Shown piece after piece: positions 18,690 through 27,243 of a stretch of DNA of 64,000 bases. Numbering within the stretch: the stretch's first letter is position 1; every line of letters starts with the position of its first letter. Source of the DNA: Planctomycetales bacterium. Its GTDB lineage: Bacteria; Planctomycetota; Planctomycetia; Planctomycetales; Planctomycetaceae. The notes beneath the pieces were generated by a model, which ran no database searches, was not told where the DNA came from, and saw nothing but the letters and a program-made list of their open reading frames with translations. The position numbers were made by a program, and so were the translations under genes. The DNA lies in assembly GCA_028285345.1 (NCBI GenBank), contig JANQPT010000014.1, positions 124,001-188,000 of the forward strand, given 5' to 3'.

Positions 18690-20831
18690 ATGCGGCTTAC
18701 TCTTTCGGCGTCTATTCGGCATATTGTTACTCTGCCGGCGCTACTGGGCGCTCTCGCGGCTGTGACGGTGTCAGCCGAAGAAATCACCATCAAACGCGAC
18801 GACTTCGGTGTTCCGCACATTTTTGCCGAAACCGAAGCGGGTGTGTGCTATGGCATGGGATACGCCCAAGCCGAAGACCGCTTAGAAGAACTGCTCAAAC
18901 AATACCGCCGTGCGACCGGCACAATGAGCGAGGCGTTCGGCCCGCAGTTCTTTCGGGACGACTGGCGGCAGCGGCTCTGGCGGCACGCGCAGGTTGCCAA
19001 GGAAAAGTATCACACGCTCAGTGAGAAATCACGATCGATGAATGAAGCCTATTTGGCAGGCGTCAAGAAATACATGCAGGAACATCCGGGCAAAGTGCCC
19101 GCTTGGGCGCCCCCGCTCGAACCTTGGATGACCGTGGCGCTGGCGCGATATATCATTTGGGGCTGGCCCGAAGGAGACGCCGGCGGCGATATGCTCCGCG
19201 GCGGGATCGAACCCGACCCGGTCGGCTATCGTGGATCGAATCAATGGCTGCTCGCCCCGGAAAAGACGGCTTATGATGCCCCGATCGCGCTGATCGATCC
19301 GCATCTCGGCTGGTACGGAGCGTTTCGCTTCTATGAGGCGCGACTCTACGGCGGCGATTTGCAGCTCTCCGGCATGGCCATCGTCGGACTGCCGATCCCC
19401 TCGCTGGGACACAGCCGCTATTGCTCCGTGGCGATGACGACCGGCGGACCCGACGCGGCGGACTGCTACGAAATCGAACTCAATCCCGACAATCCTCTGC
19501 AATACAAATACGACGGCCAGTGGCGCGACATCACCGTCCGCACGGAGCCGATCCGCGTGAAGACGAAGAAGGGCGTCCGCTCCAAGGAAATGGAATTCCA
19601 ATCGACGCATCACGGTCCCATTGTCGCCCGCAAGGACGGCAAGGCTTATGTTCTGAAATTGCCGTATGCCGACGAAGTGTCGCTCGCCGATCAGACCTAC
19701 AAGATGGTCACCGCCCGCAACCTGAAAGAGATGAAAGCGGCGCTGGGAATGCTGCAACTGATGGAACAAAACGTGATGGTAGCGACGGTCGACGGCGATA
19801 TCTTCTATCTCCGCAACGCGCGGATTCCCGTTCGCGCGCCTGGATTTGATTACAAGCGTCCGCTGCCGGGTAACACGTCAAAATCGGAGTGGAAGGGGAT
19901 TCACCCAATCACGGATCTGGTGCAACTCGAAAATCCCCCGCAAGGGTACATGCAGAATTGCAACGTCAGCCCGCAATTCATGCTGGTCGATTCGCCGCTG
20001 CAGCCACAGAAGTGGGCCGACCGGCCGTATCTGTTCAACGGCTTCGGCGGCATGGACAAGCGATACGACAATCCGCTGCACCAGCGGGCGGCGATGACGC
20101 TACAGACGCTACATGCGGCGAAGAATGTAACCGTCGAAGACGCGATTGAAATCGCCTTCCAAACCGACGTCTATGGCGCCGACGTCTGGCAGAAAATGCT
20201 TAATAAGGCGTGGCGGACGGCGGATGAGACGGTCACCAGCGACAAAAACGTCTCTTCCATGTACGACGTGATCACAAAGTGGAACCGAAACTGCGACGCC
20301 GAGTCGGTCGGGGCCGTGGCGTACTACTATTGGAAGAAACAATTTGATGGCGACGTAATCCTCCACGACCGCGCCGGTTTTCCGCCGCCGGAGACCGTGA
20401 CCGATGCGCAGATCATCGAGTGTCTACAAAAGGGCGCGGCTGAGCTCAAGCGGGATCACGAGCGTGTCGACATCCCCTACGGCGACGTCTATCGCGTCGG
20501 CCGGCGCGGCACGGGCAAGACCTGGCCGGTCAGCGGCGGGTCAACAAACACCATCGCCACACCGCGGGCGATCGGCTTTAGCGAAATCGGCGACACGAAG
20601 AAGTATCTGGCCCGTGGCGGCCAAACGTCGACGCAAATCGTGTTGCTCACCAAGCCGCCGCAATCCTGGACCGTATTGCCGCTGGGTGAAAGCGACGACC
20701 CCAACAGCCCGCACTACGACGACCAGGCCGAAAAGCTGTTCAGCAAAGGCAAGATGAAGCCGACGTACTTCTTGAACCCGGAGGAACTCGACAAGCACGT
20801 GACGCGGACGGTGAAGTTGCAGTATCGCTAG
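18690..20831 (+). CDS. Penicillin acylase-family Ntn hydrolase, exported
   Basis: The ATG at 18690 follows GGAGGGC and starts a signal peptide (ending near TVSAEE); the full product is 713 residues. DDFGVPHIFAETEAGVCYGMGYAQAEDRLEE is the classic start of the family's alpha chain. The autocatalytic nucleophile is Ser183 in RGSNQWLL, followed by DPHLGWYGAFRFYEARLYGG, as in penicillin G and acyl-homoserine-lactone acylases. Such precursors cut themselves before the Ser to give alpha and beta chains and then cleave amides in the periplasm. The substrate cannot be told: beta-lactams, acyl-homoserine lactones and other acyl amides are all possible. A start at 18630 is also open but lacks a signal peptide at the right place. 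Confidence 0.9.
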   Translation: MRLTLSASIRHIVTLPALLGALAAVTVSAEEITIKRDDFGVPHIFAETEAGVCYGMGYAQAEDRLEELLKQYRRATGTMSEAFGPQFFRDDWRQRLWRHAQVAKEKYHTLSEKSRSMNEAYLAGVKKYMQEHPGKVPAWAPPLEPWMTVALARYIIWGWPEGDAGGDMLRGGIEPDPVGYRGSNQWLLAPEKTAYDAPIALIDPHLGWYGAFRFYEARLYGGDLQLSGMAIVGLPIPSLGHSRYCSVAMTTGGPDAADCYEIELNPDNPLQYKYDGQWRDITVRTEPIRVKTKKGVRSKEMEFQSTHHGPIVARKDGKAYVLKLPYADEVSLADQTYKMVTARNLKEMKAALGMLQLMEQNVMVATVDGDIFYLRNARIPVRAPGFDYKRPLPGNTSKSEWKGIHPITDLVQLENPPQGYMQNCNVSPQFMLVDSPLQPQKWADRPYLFNGFGGMDKRYDNPLHQRAAMTLQTLHAAKNVTVEDAIEIAFQTDVYGADVWQKMLNKAWRTADETVTSDKNVSSMYDVITKWNRNCDAESVGAVAYYYWKKQFDGDVILHDRAGFPPPETVTDAQIIECLQKGAAELKRDHERVDIPYGDVYRVGRRGTGKTWPVSGGSTNTIATPRAIGFSEIGDTKKYLARGGQTSTQIVLLTKPPQSWTVLPLGESDDPNSPHYDDQAEKLFSKGKMKPTYFLNPEELDKHVTRTVKLQYR

Positions 20832-20898
20832 GTCTGTCGGAGAATTGTCATCGGAAGCGATACAACTCAGTCATATCACGCACGATCGGATTGAGGTT

Positions 20899-20967
20899 TT
20901 AGGCGTTACGGCGGGTAGTAGACAACTCTTCCTACAGCCTCTCGCCTCACCCCTCAAGCGTAAAAAG
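20899..20967. repeat. Imperfect palindrome of the CCTACAGCCTC type
   Basis: TTTTAGGCGT on the left pairs imperfectly with ...CTCAAGCGTAAAA on the right, with CCTACAGCCTCTCGCCTCA in the right arm. The right arm resembles the element at 57694-57778, so this is probably a degraded second member of that family. Confidence 0.45.
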
Positions 20968-20968
20968 T

Positions 20969-21946
20969 CTACGCGAATTTCGTCTCGTCAAGTTTGTTCA
21001 GACTACTGAGATACAGCAGCGCTTTTTCCGGCTCCGGGGCGATCTCGATCAAATTGTTTGTCGCCAGCAGCACGTCGCGGCGGCTGATTTGGCCGCGCAG
21101 CTTGCCATCGGCGAGAACCGGCAGGCGGCGGTAGGGCGTGGTCAGGAAGACCTGTGCGATGCCCAACAAGTCCAACTCTTCGGAGATTGTGCGGGCTTTG
21201 CCGTCCATAAAATTATGGACCGCTGTTGAGGGAAACGGACCGTGGTGCGGCGGGCCTTGATCGGTCTCGCTGATCGCGATATCGGCGCTGTCGGCCACCA
21301 GTGCCGCCCGGCGGTCGTGGACGATACTGGAGATGACGTTCTCGCTGCGGAGCACGTCGCGGCGACTGATTTGCCCCACGAGCTTTCCATCCCTCAGCAC
21401 GCAGAGTCGCCGGTACGGCGTGTCGAGAAAAATCTGCGCGCAGGCGAGCAGATCGGTCTGCTCGTCAATGAGTCGTCCGGGATCGGGATTCATAAAGGCG
21501 CCGACCTCCGTGGTGGGCATATTCTCGTACGCGGCATCAACCAGCACCTTCATGCTGGTCTTTTCCGAAAAGACGCCCAGAAAATTGTGTGCGCCATCGG
21601 TCACCGGCACGCCGGAAACGTGGTGCTTCAGCAAATAACCGATCGCGTCAAAAACGTCGGTGTGCGGGGCGAGAGTGATCAGCTTCGTCGCCATGAAATC
21701 CTGCGCGAGGGGCGGTTCCACTTTTCGATAGCCGCGCTCGGCCGCGCGGCGCGCCATGTGCGTCAGCACGCTCATGCAGCATTTTTCGCTAAACATCCCC
21801 AGGTAACGGCGTTCCTCGTCCAGAACGGGAGCACCGGTAATGTGATGCTTCAGCAACGAATTGATCGATTGAAAGACATCCTGGTCGGGAGGCAGTGTGA
21901 CCAATTTTTCGACCATGATGTCTCGCGCAAGGCGAGGACTTTCCAT
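20969..21946 (-). CDS. Four-CBS-domain protein
   Basis: A 325-residue cytoplasmic protein made of four CBS motifs. ATG 21946 has a GGAGGCGG ribosome site; the frame runs upstream to 21994 without one. Motifs one and two are close copies of each other (LLKHHITGAPV at 31 and LLKHHVSGVPV at 105, each followed by FLG.FSEK). Motifs three and four are copies of each other (TPYRRL.VL.DGKL at 176 and 270, each followed by GQISRRDVL). The arrangement is thus A-A-B-B. CBS pairs bind adenine nucleotides and regulate partners; no enzyme domain is fused and no obvious partner gene is adjacent. LPPDQDVF and LAPHTDVF mark the start of the first two. Confidence 0.88.
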   Translation of the reverse strand: MESPRLARDIMVEKLVTLPPDQDVFQSINSLLKHHITGAPVLDEERRYLGMFSEKCCMSVLTHMARRAAERGYRKVEPPLAQDFMATKLITLAPHTDVFDAIGYLLKHHVSGVPVTDGAHNFLGVFSEKTSMKVLVDAAYENMPTTEVGAFMNPDPGRLIDEQTDLLACAQIFLDTPYRRLCVLRDGKLVGQISRRDVLRSENVISSIVHDRRAALVADSADIAISETDQGPPHHGPFPSTAVHNFMDGKARTISEELDLLGIAQVFLTTPYRRLPVLADGKLRGQISRRDVLLATNNLIEIAPEPEKALLYLSSLNKLDETKFA

Positions 21947-22150
21947 CAGACCGCCTCCGTCAAGTGGTGCGTGGCGCGAAAACGTGAAGTGCAAATGACA
22001 GGACCGGGTGCCGACTCAGAGGTGACACTTCAAGTATACCACGTCGTTGAGGCAAATACGAACTGCGATGTCCGGCGGCTCGTAGGCTGAACGGTTTTCT
22101 TGAGCCGCGCAACGCTGCGGCGTGCGGTGCGCGGCGGTTCAATCTGCGAG

Positions 22151-25100
22151 CTACCGCAACAGCAACTGCTGCAGCAGCAGCATGCCGCTACCGCCGCCCA
22201 GCGGAATCGCCACGGCTCGTAACAGGGCGTCATCGGTCCAAGCACAATAGGCCCCGCGGCTTTCGCTTTCGATGGCCGCGGTCATTTCTTCGAGACCCCT
22301 ATTGCGCGCCGGAGACCGGCCGCCGGCTGTCGCTGCTTTGAGTTCGTTAAGGAGTTGCACAACCTTCTGTCGCAGTTTGACCGACTCGCGCCGCATCCGC
22401 CAGGCCGACAAAAACAAAGAGCCGACCAGGACGAACCAGATGATCAACAGAGGGATATTTAGTTTCCAGTCGTCGAAAACCGTCAGCTGAGCGATGTACA
22501 TGATTAATAGTATGACAAAGGGATAAATTAGCGTTGTGCCGATCTCATCGGAGCGGCGGGCAGCCAACTCGATCACGGCTCCGAATTCGCCTCTGTTGTT
22601 ATTGTCAACCGACTTTTTTCGCAAACGGACAATGGACTGTCGAAAGTCAATGACGTTGACCAGTACGTACAGCGAAACGAAAACAACAGCACTATACGCC
22701 GCAAACAGGCTCACCCGCGTAACGTTTCCGGCGAATGATCCGCGGGCGGGGATGTGTGGGAGTTGAAACGTTCGAAACAGCAAGTAGGACATCACACCGA
22801 AACAGAACGTCAGCAACAACGCCCGTATCAGAACCGATCTCGGCGCAGCAAACGTGGGAAGCTCCTCCCAGGAAATCGAGTGGATCCGCGGCTTCACCGA
22901 GTCGGCGAGCCGGTTGGCGTTGCCCTTCATGCGGCGTTTGCAGTCAAACACTGCAACCACGCCAATTGTCGCAGCGATGAGATTCAGAATCACCGAGGGC
23001 CAGATACTGATCCCCTCCATGAGCGAAAACGGTTCACCACTTGGGGTGCGGTGATCGCGGTGAATCAACAGCACCATCAATCCCACCGCGACCACAACAC
23101 AGACCACAACAACGGCTCTTACCAGGAAGCCGCCACGTTTGTCACGTGTTTCCGAGTTCTCATCATTCGCAGTGCGTTCAGGCACCACCACAGAATATCC
23201 CAACCGCTGCAGCAGATCGCTGACAAACTGGAGATAGTCTCTCCACAACCGCACGATGTAATCTCTTAATTTTTGAAACACCGGCATGAAAAAATTAAGC
23301 AGTGACATGGATGCCGCGGTCAGTACCAGCACCAGGAAAGCGGCTGCTCCGATACGCTTGAAGGTCTTTGCAAGTGTGCGGCCCGAATTCGGCCTCTCTC
23401 GCGGACTGGTGGGATGCAGTTGGGCGGTGAGATCCGGTGCCGAATCCCCGCTTCGCAACTGAGACTCGCTGACCCAGGTTTCCGTCAGATGGGGCACCAA
23501 GCCTCGCCGGCCGCCGGTAGTGGTCAATTGGTAGGGGCCATGCTTGCCAATTTCGAAAATCAACGGATTCAGCGGCGCAGAAGCGTCGCTGCTGGTCCAA
23601 ATACTGTAGTGCCCATCGCACTCGTGACGAGATTTCAGCAGGTCCATTGTGCGGCGGTCCCGGCCTGCCACCAACGTCGCCAAAAACAGCGAGGTTTGAT
23701 AGCTGTCGCGAAACGGAGGGACGTCGCGCTGCAAGTCGGGATGCAACTGGAGCCCAAAATGCGATGCGACGATCAGATTGCGAGTCGTGTCGTACTCCGT
23801 CTTCCGCCAAAAGTTCGCGTCCAAATCGGTCGTAAAAAACTGGGCATACCGAAATCGTTTTTTCAACGACCGCAGAATCAACAACTTGTCGAAGACGTCG
23901 CTGCCGACGACACCGATCGCCGTAATCCCCCGCCCGCCCTCCTCACGGAGTTGATTGTCCAGCGCCTGCAATTGCTGCTGAATTCGCAGCAGGTAGTCCT
24001 TTTGCGGCTCGCCTTCCGGTTCAACCTCATCCGTCACGACGCGAACTGAAGCATCATGGTCGCGTGAGTCCGAACGCTTGTCGGATGAGGATTTCTCCTC
24101 GCCGTGGTGCATCTCGCCGTCGATTCCGCGCAGATAGGCGACCGTCGAGATGTACGGATCGAAATCGGGCCGTTCGCGACGATAGGAAAGCTCTTCGGAA
24201 TGCTTTGTTTGGAACGCCACATTAAATGCGTGCACGATGGCGCGGCCGTACTGCGTATCTCGTTCGGCAATCAGGGCCACGTGACATTCGTCCAGCCCGG
24301 ATTCCTCGTTGCCCCAGGCATCGCGCAACTGCAACTCCGTCTTGATCGCCTTGGCCAGGCTGGAGTCGCTGCCAATAATCCGCGAGACTTGCAGCCCGGA
24401 TGAGGTCGGCTTTCCGCTTGTGAAGTTCTGAAGCGCCGCCTCCGTGTTCGGAGGATCGCTATTGCGAGTGAATTCCTCCGGAATCGTCGCCCGCGCCGAC
24501 AACATCTGGACCGGCTTCACGAAATAGTCGTGGCCGGCAAAGTAGCCGCAGGGCAACGGCCGATTCTCGCGACTTGCGTAATACGGATCAGGATTTCGAT
24601 TTGCCGAATTCTTCCCAAAGAAAAACTGCGGGTTGTCGTTCTCATACGCCATCCGAAACAACGTGTCAGAACTTGCCGGCCCCAGAATACAGACCTCTGC
24701 TGCCAACGGCGCGTGCAGCTGATTCAGCGACGTCCATTCCTTTTGAACGATGGCCATAAGCCGTTCAGAGATCGAGTGGACCTGACCGAGTTGCTCCAGC
24801 AGGACGTTCCAATCGATATTGCCGACGGAGGATTGCCTCGCCGCGGTCATCAACTTCTGCGGGCGGCCATCGCGACGGAGCAGGTGATCGAGGACTTGCG
24901 CCAAGACCGCCAGTGGCCGCCCTCCCAATCGGCTTTCGTCGATCCAGCAGACCAAGACTGGAACCTTGGGGAGTCTCACCTTGCCGCGTCCCTGGGGACG
25001 TCTGCCCGATTCGCAATCGCAGTCGGCCGCATCGACCGCATGCGGGCAGACTTCGTCGACGGAATGGTTGTCGGTGAGTAGGCCGCGATCGGGAAAGTCC

Positions 25101-25672
25101 AGATAGAATTCGACGGGAATTGTGAGGTATTCTTTGAATGACCGATTGGTTGCGGCGCCGTCGACGTACAGCGGCATCGATACCGCACTGAGCCGCCCGG
25201 CAAACTTCGGATGATAGTTGCAGATCGATAGCGCCGAAACGACGGCATAACGCATTCTCATGCGGCGCTCGCGATCCTCTCCATATTTCCCCCCCGGCAC
25301 CATCACGGGCAAAACGACCAGGTTTCGATTGACTTCCGCGTTATTCCCGTTTGACGAGTCCCGAAGTTCCCGATGAAGTTTTTCAGGATAGGCCTTACTC
25401 ACGGCGCTCCGCACGTAGGACCGGATTTCGTCCAGCGAAACTCGTGAGGATTGCGGCCTCGATTCGTGAACCACAGCCAGGGGATCCTCCCACAACCGTG
25501 CATCGTAGGCGTGCAAACCCGGCGGAGTTGGCGGAGAGGGAAATCCCGGGGTGGCCTTCGGATCCGGCCGGGCCGTGTCCAGAGGAGGTTGAAGCGTGAA
25601 GTAGCTGTAGATGCCCAGCGCGACGACGATCAAGCTGGGCCAAATCATGGGAAACGTCGGTTTCTCGGACAT
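22151..25672 (-). CDS. 1173-residue receptor-like membrane protein with type-1 periplasmic-binding-like region
   Basis: I cannot name this protein. One helix near the N-terminus (residues 9-28) precedes a large non-membrane part to about 760, then about seven helices (AAAFLVLVLTAASMSLLNFF, AVVVVCVVVAVGLMVLLI, ILNLIAATIGVVAVF, LLLTFCFGVMSYLLF, SLFAAYSAVVFVSLYVLV, LIYPFVILLIMYIAQLTVF, LLIIWFVLVGSLFLSAW) and a short tail. In the soluble part, VCILGPASSDTL, HVALIAERDTQYGRAIVHAF, GVVGSDVFDKLLILRSL and FFTTDLDA recur in the order of beta-alpha units in leucine-binding-type receptors. I recall similar proteins with TDLDA and RNLIVAS phrases in unrelated bacteria, unnamed. A charged low-complexity insert (EEKSSSDKRSDSRDHD) splits the region. 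TGAGG lies 9 bases before the ATG. Confidence 0.7.
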   Translation of the reverse strand: MSEKPTFPMIWPSLIVVALGIYSYFTLQPPLDTARPDPKATPGFPSPPTPPGLHAYDARLWEDPLAVVHESRPQSSRVSLDEIRSYVRSAVSKAYPEKLHRELRDSSNGNNAEVNRNLVVLPVMVPGGKYGEDRERRMRMRYAVVSALSICNYHPKFAGRLSAVSMPLYVDGAATNRSFKEYLTIPVEFYLDFPDRGLLTDNHSVDEVCPHAVDAADCDCESGRRPQGRGKVRLPKVPVLVCWIDESRLGGRPLAVLAQVLDHLLRRDGRPQKLMTAARQSSVGNIDWNVLLEQLGQVHSISERLMAIVQKEWTSLNQLHAPLAAEVCILGPASSDTLFRMAYENDNPQFFFGKNSANRNPDPYYASRENRPLPCGYFAGHDYFVKPVQMLSARATIPEEFTRNSDPPNTEAALQNFTSGKPTSSGLQVSRIIGSDSSLAKAIKTELQLRDAWGNEESGLDECHVALIAERDTQYGRAIVHAFNVAFQTKHSEELSYRRERPDFDPYISTVAYLRGIDGEMHHGEEKSSSDKRSDSRDHDASVRVVTDEVEPEGEPQKDYLLRIQQQLQALDNQLREEGGRGITAIGVVGSDVFDKLLILRSLKKRFRYAQFFTTDLDANFWRKTEYDTTRNLIVASHFGLQLHPDLQRDVPPFRDSYQTSLFLATLVAGRDRRTMDLLKSRHECDGHYSIWTSSDASAPLNPLIFEIGKHGPYQLTTTGGRRGLVPHLTETWVSESQLRSGDSAPDLTAQLHPTSPRERPNSGRTLAKTFKRIGAAAFLVLVLTAASMSLLNFFMPVFQKLRDYIVRLWRDYLQFVSDLLQRLGYSVVVPERTANDENSETRDKRGGFLVRAVVVVCVVVAVGLMVLLIHRDHRTPSGEPFSLMEGISIWPSVILNLIAATIGVVAVFDCKRRMKGNANRLADSVKPRIHSISWEELPTFAAPRSVLIRALLLTFCFGVMSYLLFRTFQLPHIPARGSFAGNVTRVSLFAAYSAVVFVSLYVLVNVIDFRQSIVRLRKKSVDNNNRGEFGAVIELAARRSDEIGTTLIYPFVILLIMYIAQLTVFDDWKLNIPLLIIWFVLVGSLFLSAWRMRRESVKLRQKVVQLLNELKAATAGGRSPARNRGLEEMTAAIESESRGAYCAWTDDALLRAVAIPLGGGSGMLLLQQLLLR

Positions 25673-25876
25673 GGCCGCGGCCTCACAACGTACAGGTATG
25701 TGAGGACCGTTGCGAGCGCTGCCTGCATCGCCGAAACGATCAGGTGCACGCCTTGCTCAGCCCGGAGATGCGATGGAGGCTGCCGCAAAGGCGCGACTTC
25801 TACTAGTCAACATAGAAACCGCAATGAAATCAAGTCGATTTTTCAACTTGGCTTCAGAATGGCTCTGGCATAGCTC

Positions 25877-26692
25877 TTAGTGCGACGGGGTCTTGGTCGC
25901 ACGCGTTGCAATGAACGTCGGCAGGAAATGTGAAAGCGGATCACTGGCATCGTCAGCATAACGATCCTCATAGAAGCCGGTGATTGCAAAACCGGCGGCA
26001 ATCTGTCCGCCGATTTGGCCTTCCAGAGTATGAGAGAATTCCAGAGGCTCTCCCGCATCGATAATCGACTCCTGCCGTTCCGACTGCGACAGGCTCTCGA
26101 TGTCGGAGTATGGAATCTGATGACGGACCTGCAGGTCGCCCTGCCGCATTTGTTGAAAATCAAACAGGTAGCGGACTGGATTGGTAAAACCAGCCAGAAG
26201 TAACCCGCCAACCCTCAAGACGCGCGCCGACTCCCGCCAGACCGGTTCAAGTTCCGGCACGAAACAGTTGGCGCACGGATGCACGATTAGATCGAAGCTT
26301 TCGTTGTTGAAACAGCGCAAGTCTGCCATGTGCCGCTCAATAGTCGCGATCTGCAGTCCGAATTGCTCTGCCGCGAAGCGATCTTGCTGCAATTGGTTGG
26401 GAGAGTTGTCTAACACGGTGACCGTCGCGCCGGCAGCCGCAAGCAGTGGGCCCTGCTGCCCGCCGCCTGATGCCAAACAGAGCACCTGCCGGTCTTCTAG
26501 CTCGGGAAACCACGAAATCGGAACCGGCCGGGATGGTGTCAGGTACAGTTCAAATTCACCACGCCGCGCGCGTTCGACCTCGGCGGCAGAGACCGGCTTG
26601 GTCCATCGATCCTGTTGATCGACTTTGCGGTTCCAGGCTTCGCGGTTGTAATCGTTGATGTTCAGTTCATCGCGCACTGGGAAGAATCCCAA
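25877..26692 (-). CDS. Class I SAM-dependent methyltransferase
   Basis: A 271-residue cytoplasmic protein. Motif I of the Rossmann fold is VLCLASGGGQQGPLLAAAGA (about residues 70-89), followed by VTVLDNSPNQL with the acidic residue that binds the SAM ribose, and FDLIVHPCANCFV as motif IV. The N-terminal NDYNREAWNRKVDQQDRW is typical of a widespread bacterial family of small-molecule methyltransferases whose substrates are unknown. The frame begins with TTG at 26692, 12 bp after the VOC stop; a GTG at 26677 is an alternative, and neither has a convincing ribosome site. Close spacing suggests co-transcription with the upstream VOC gene. Confidence 0.85.
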   Translation of the reverse strand: MGFFPVRDELNINDYNREAWNRKVDQQDRWTKPVSAAEVERARRGEFELYLTPSRPVPISWFPELEDRQVLCLASGGGQQGPLLAAAGATVTVLDNSPNQLQQDRFAAEQFGLQIATIERHMADLRCFNNESFDLIVHPCANCFVPELEPVWRESARVLRVGGLLLAGFTNPVRYLFDFQQMRQGDLQVRHQIPYSDIESLSQSERQESIIDAGEPLEFSHTLEGQIGGQIAAGFAITGFYEDRYADDASDPLSHFLPTFIATRATKTPSH

Positions 26693-26704
26693 ACGAAATG
26701 CAGA

Positions 26705-27133
26705 CTATGGAATCACTAAAGTGCCATCCTCTCGGATCTCAAATGCTCCCCAGGCGACTTCCCACAGGTGACCGTCCGGGTCGCTGAAGTAGCCGGAGTA
26801 GCCGCCCCAAAAGGCGTCCTGGGCCGGTTTTTCGATCGTCGCGCCGGCGGCCTCTGCCAGTTGCATTACTTGATCGACTTCCGCTTTTTCACGGACGTTG
26901 TGAGCCAGCGTCGCGCCGGAAAACTTGCCCGGTTCGGGGGAAAACTCTGGTGAGACATCCTCAGCCAGTTTGTCCTGCGGGTAGAGTGCCAGGCAGACGC
27001 CGCCGGTTTGGAAAAAGATAATGCCTTTGTCCACCGTCCAGCTGGTCGGGAAGCCGAGGCCGTCCCGGTAAAACGCCAACGACCGCTCAAGATCGCTCAC
27101 ACCCAAAGTAATAATGCTGATCCGTGGTTCCAT
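26705..27133 (-). CDS. VOC-family protein (glyoxalase/bleomycin-resistance fold)
   Basis: A 142-residue protein starting at ATG 27133 behind GGAAGAAG. It carries the two beta-alpha-beta-beta-beta halves of the vicinal oxygen chelate fold: ITLGVSDLERSLAFYRDGLG at the start and GGYSGYFSDPDGHLWEVAW near the end, with the conserved DPDGH..E metal-ligand end. The first metal ligand, usually His or Gln near residue 10, is replaced by Thr in IITLGVSD, so the metal site may be incomplete. Members include glyoxalases, dioxygenases and antibiotic-binding proteins; the sequence does not decide among them. First gene of a likely two-gene unit with the methyltransferase. Confidence 0.88.
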   Translation of the reverse strand: MEPRISIITLGVSDLERSLAFYRDGLGFPTSWTVDKGIIFFQTGGVCLALYPQDKLAEDVSPEFSPEPGKFSGATLAHNVREKAEVDQVMQLAEAAGATIEKPAQDAFWGGYSGYFSDPDGHLWEVAWGAFEIREDGTLVIP

Positions 27134-27168
27134 GTTCTTCTTCCAATGCACGTGAGGCGGAATCAATC

Positions 27169-27231
27169 ACCAAGCCGACGGCTTTGCCGTCGCATTCGAC
27201 GTTGCACACGACGGCAAGCCGTCGGTTTGGT
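27169..27231. repeat. Palindrome with ACCAAGCCGACGGC arms
   Basis: Arms 27169-27192 and 27209-27231 are reverse complements apart from one mismatch and one bulge, around a 16-base loop. It lies between two minus-strand genes, downstream of the secreted glycosidase-like gene's upstream neighbour and 12 bp from the 27244 stop. No T-run follows on the minus strand, so repeat or weak terminator. Confidence 0.75.
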
Positions 27232-27243
27232 TATTGACGGGAG

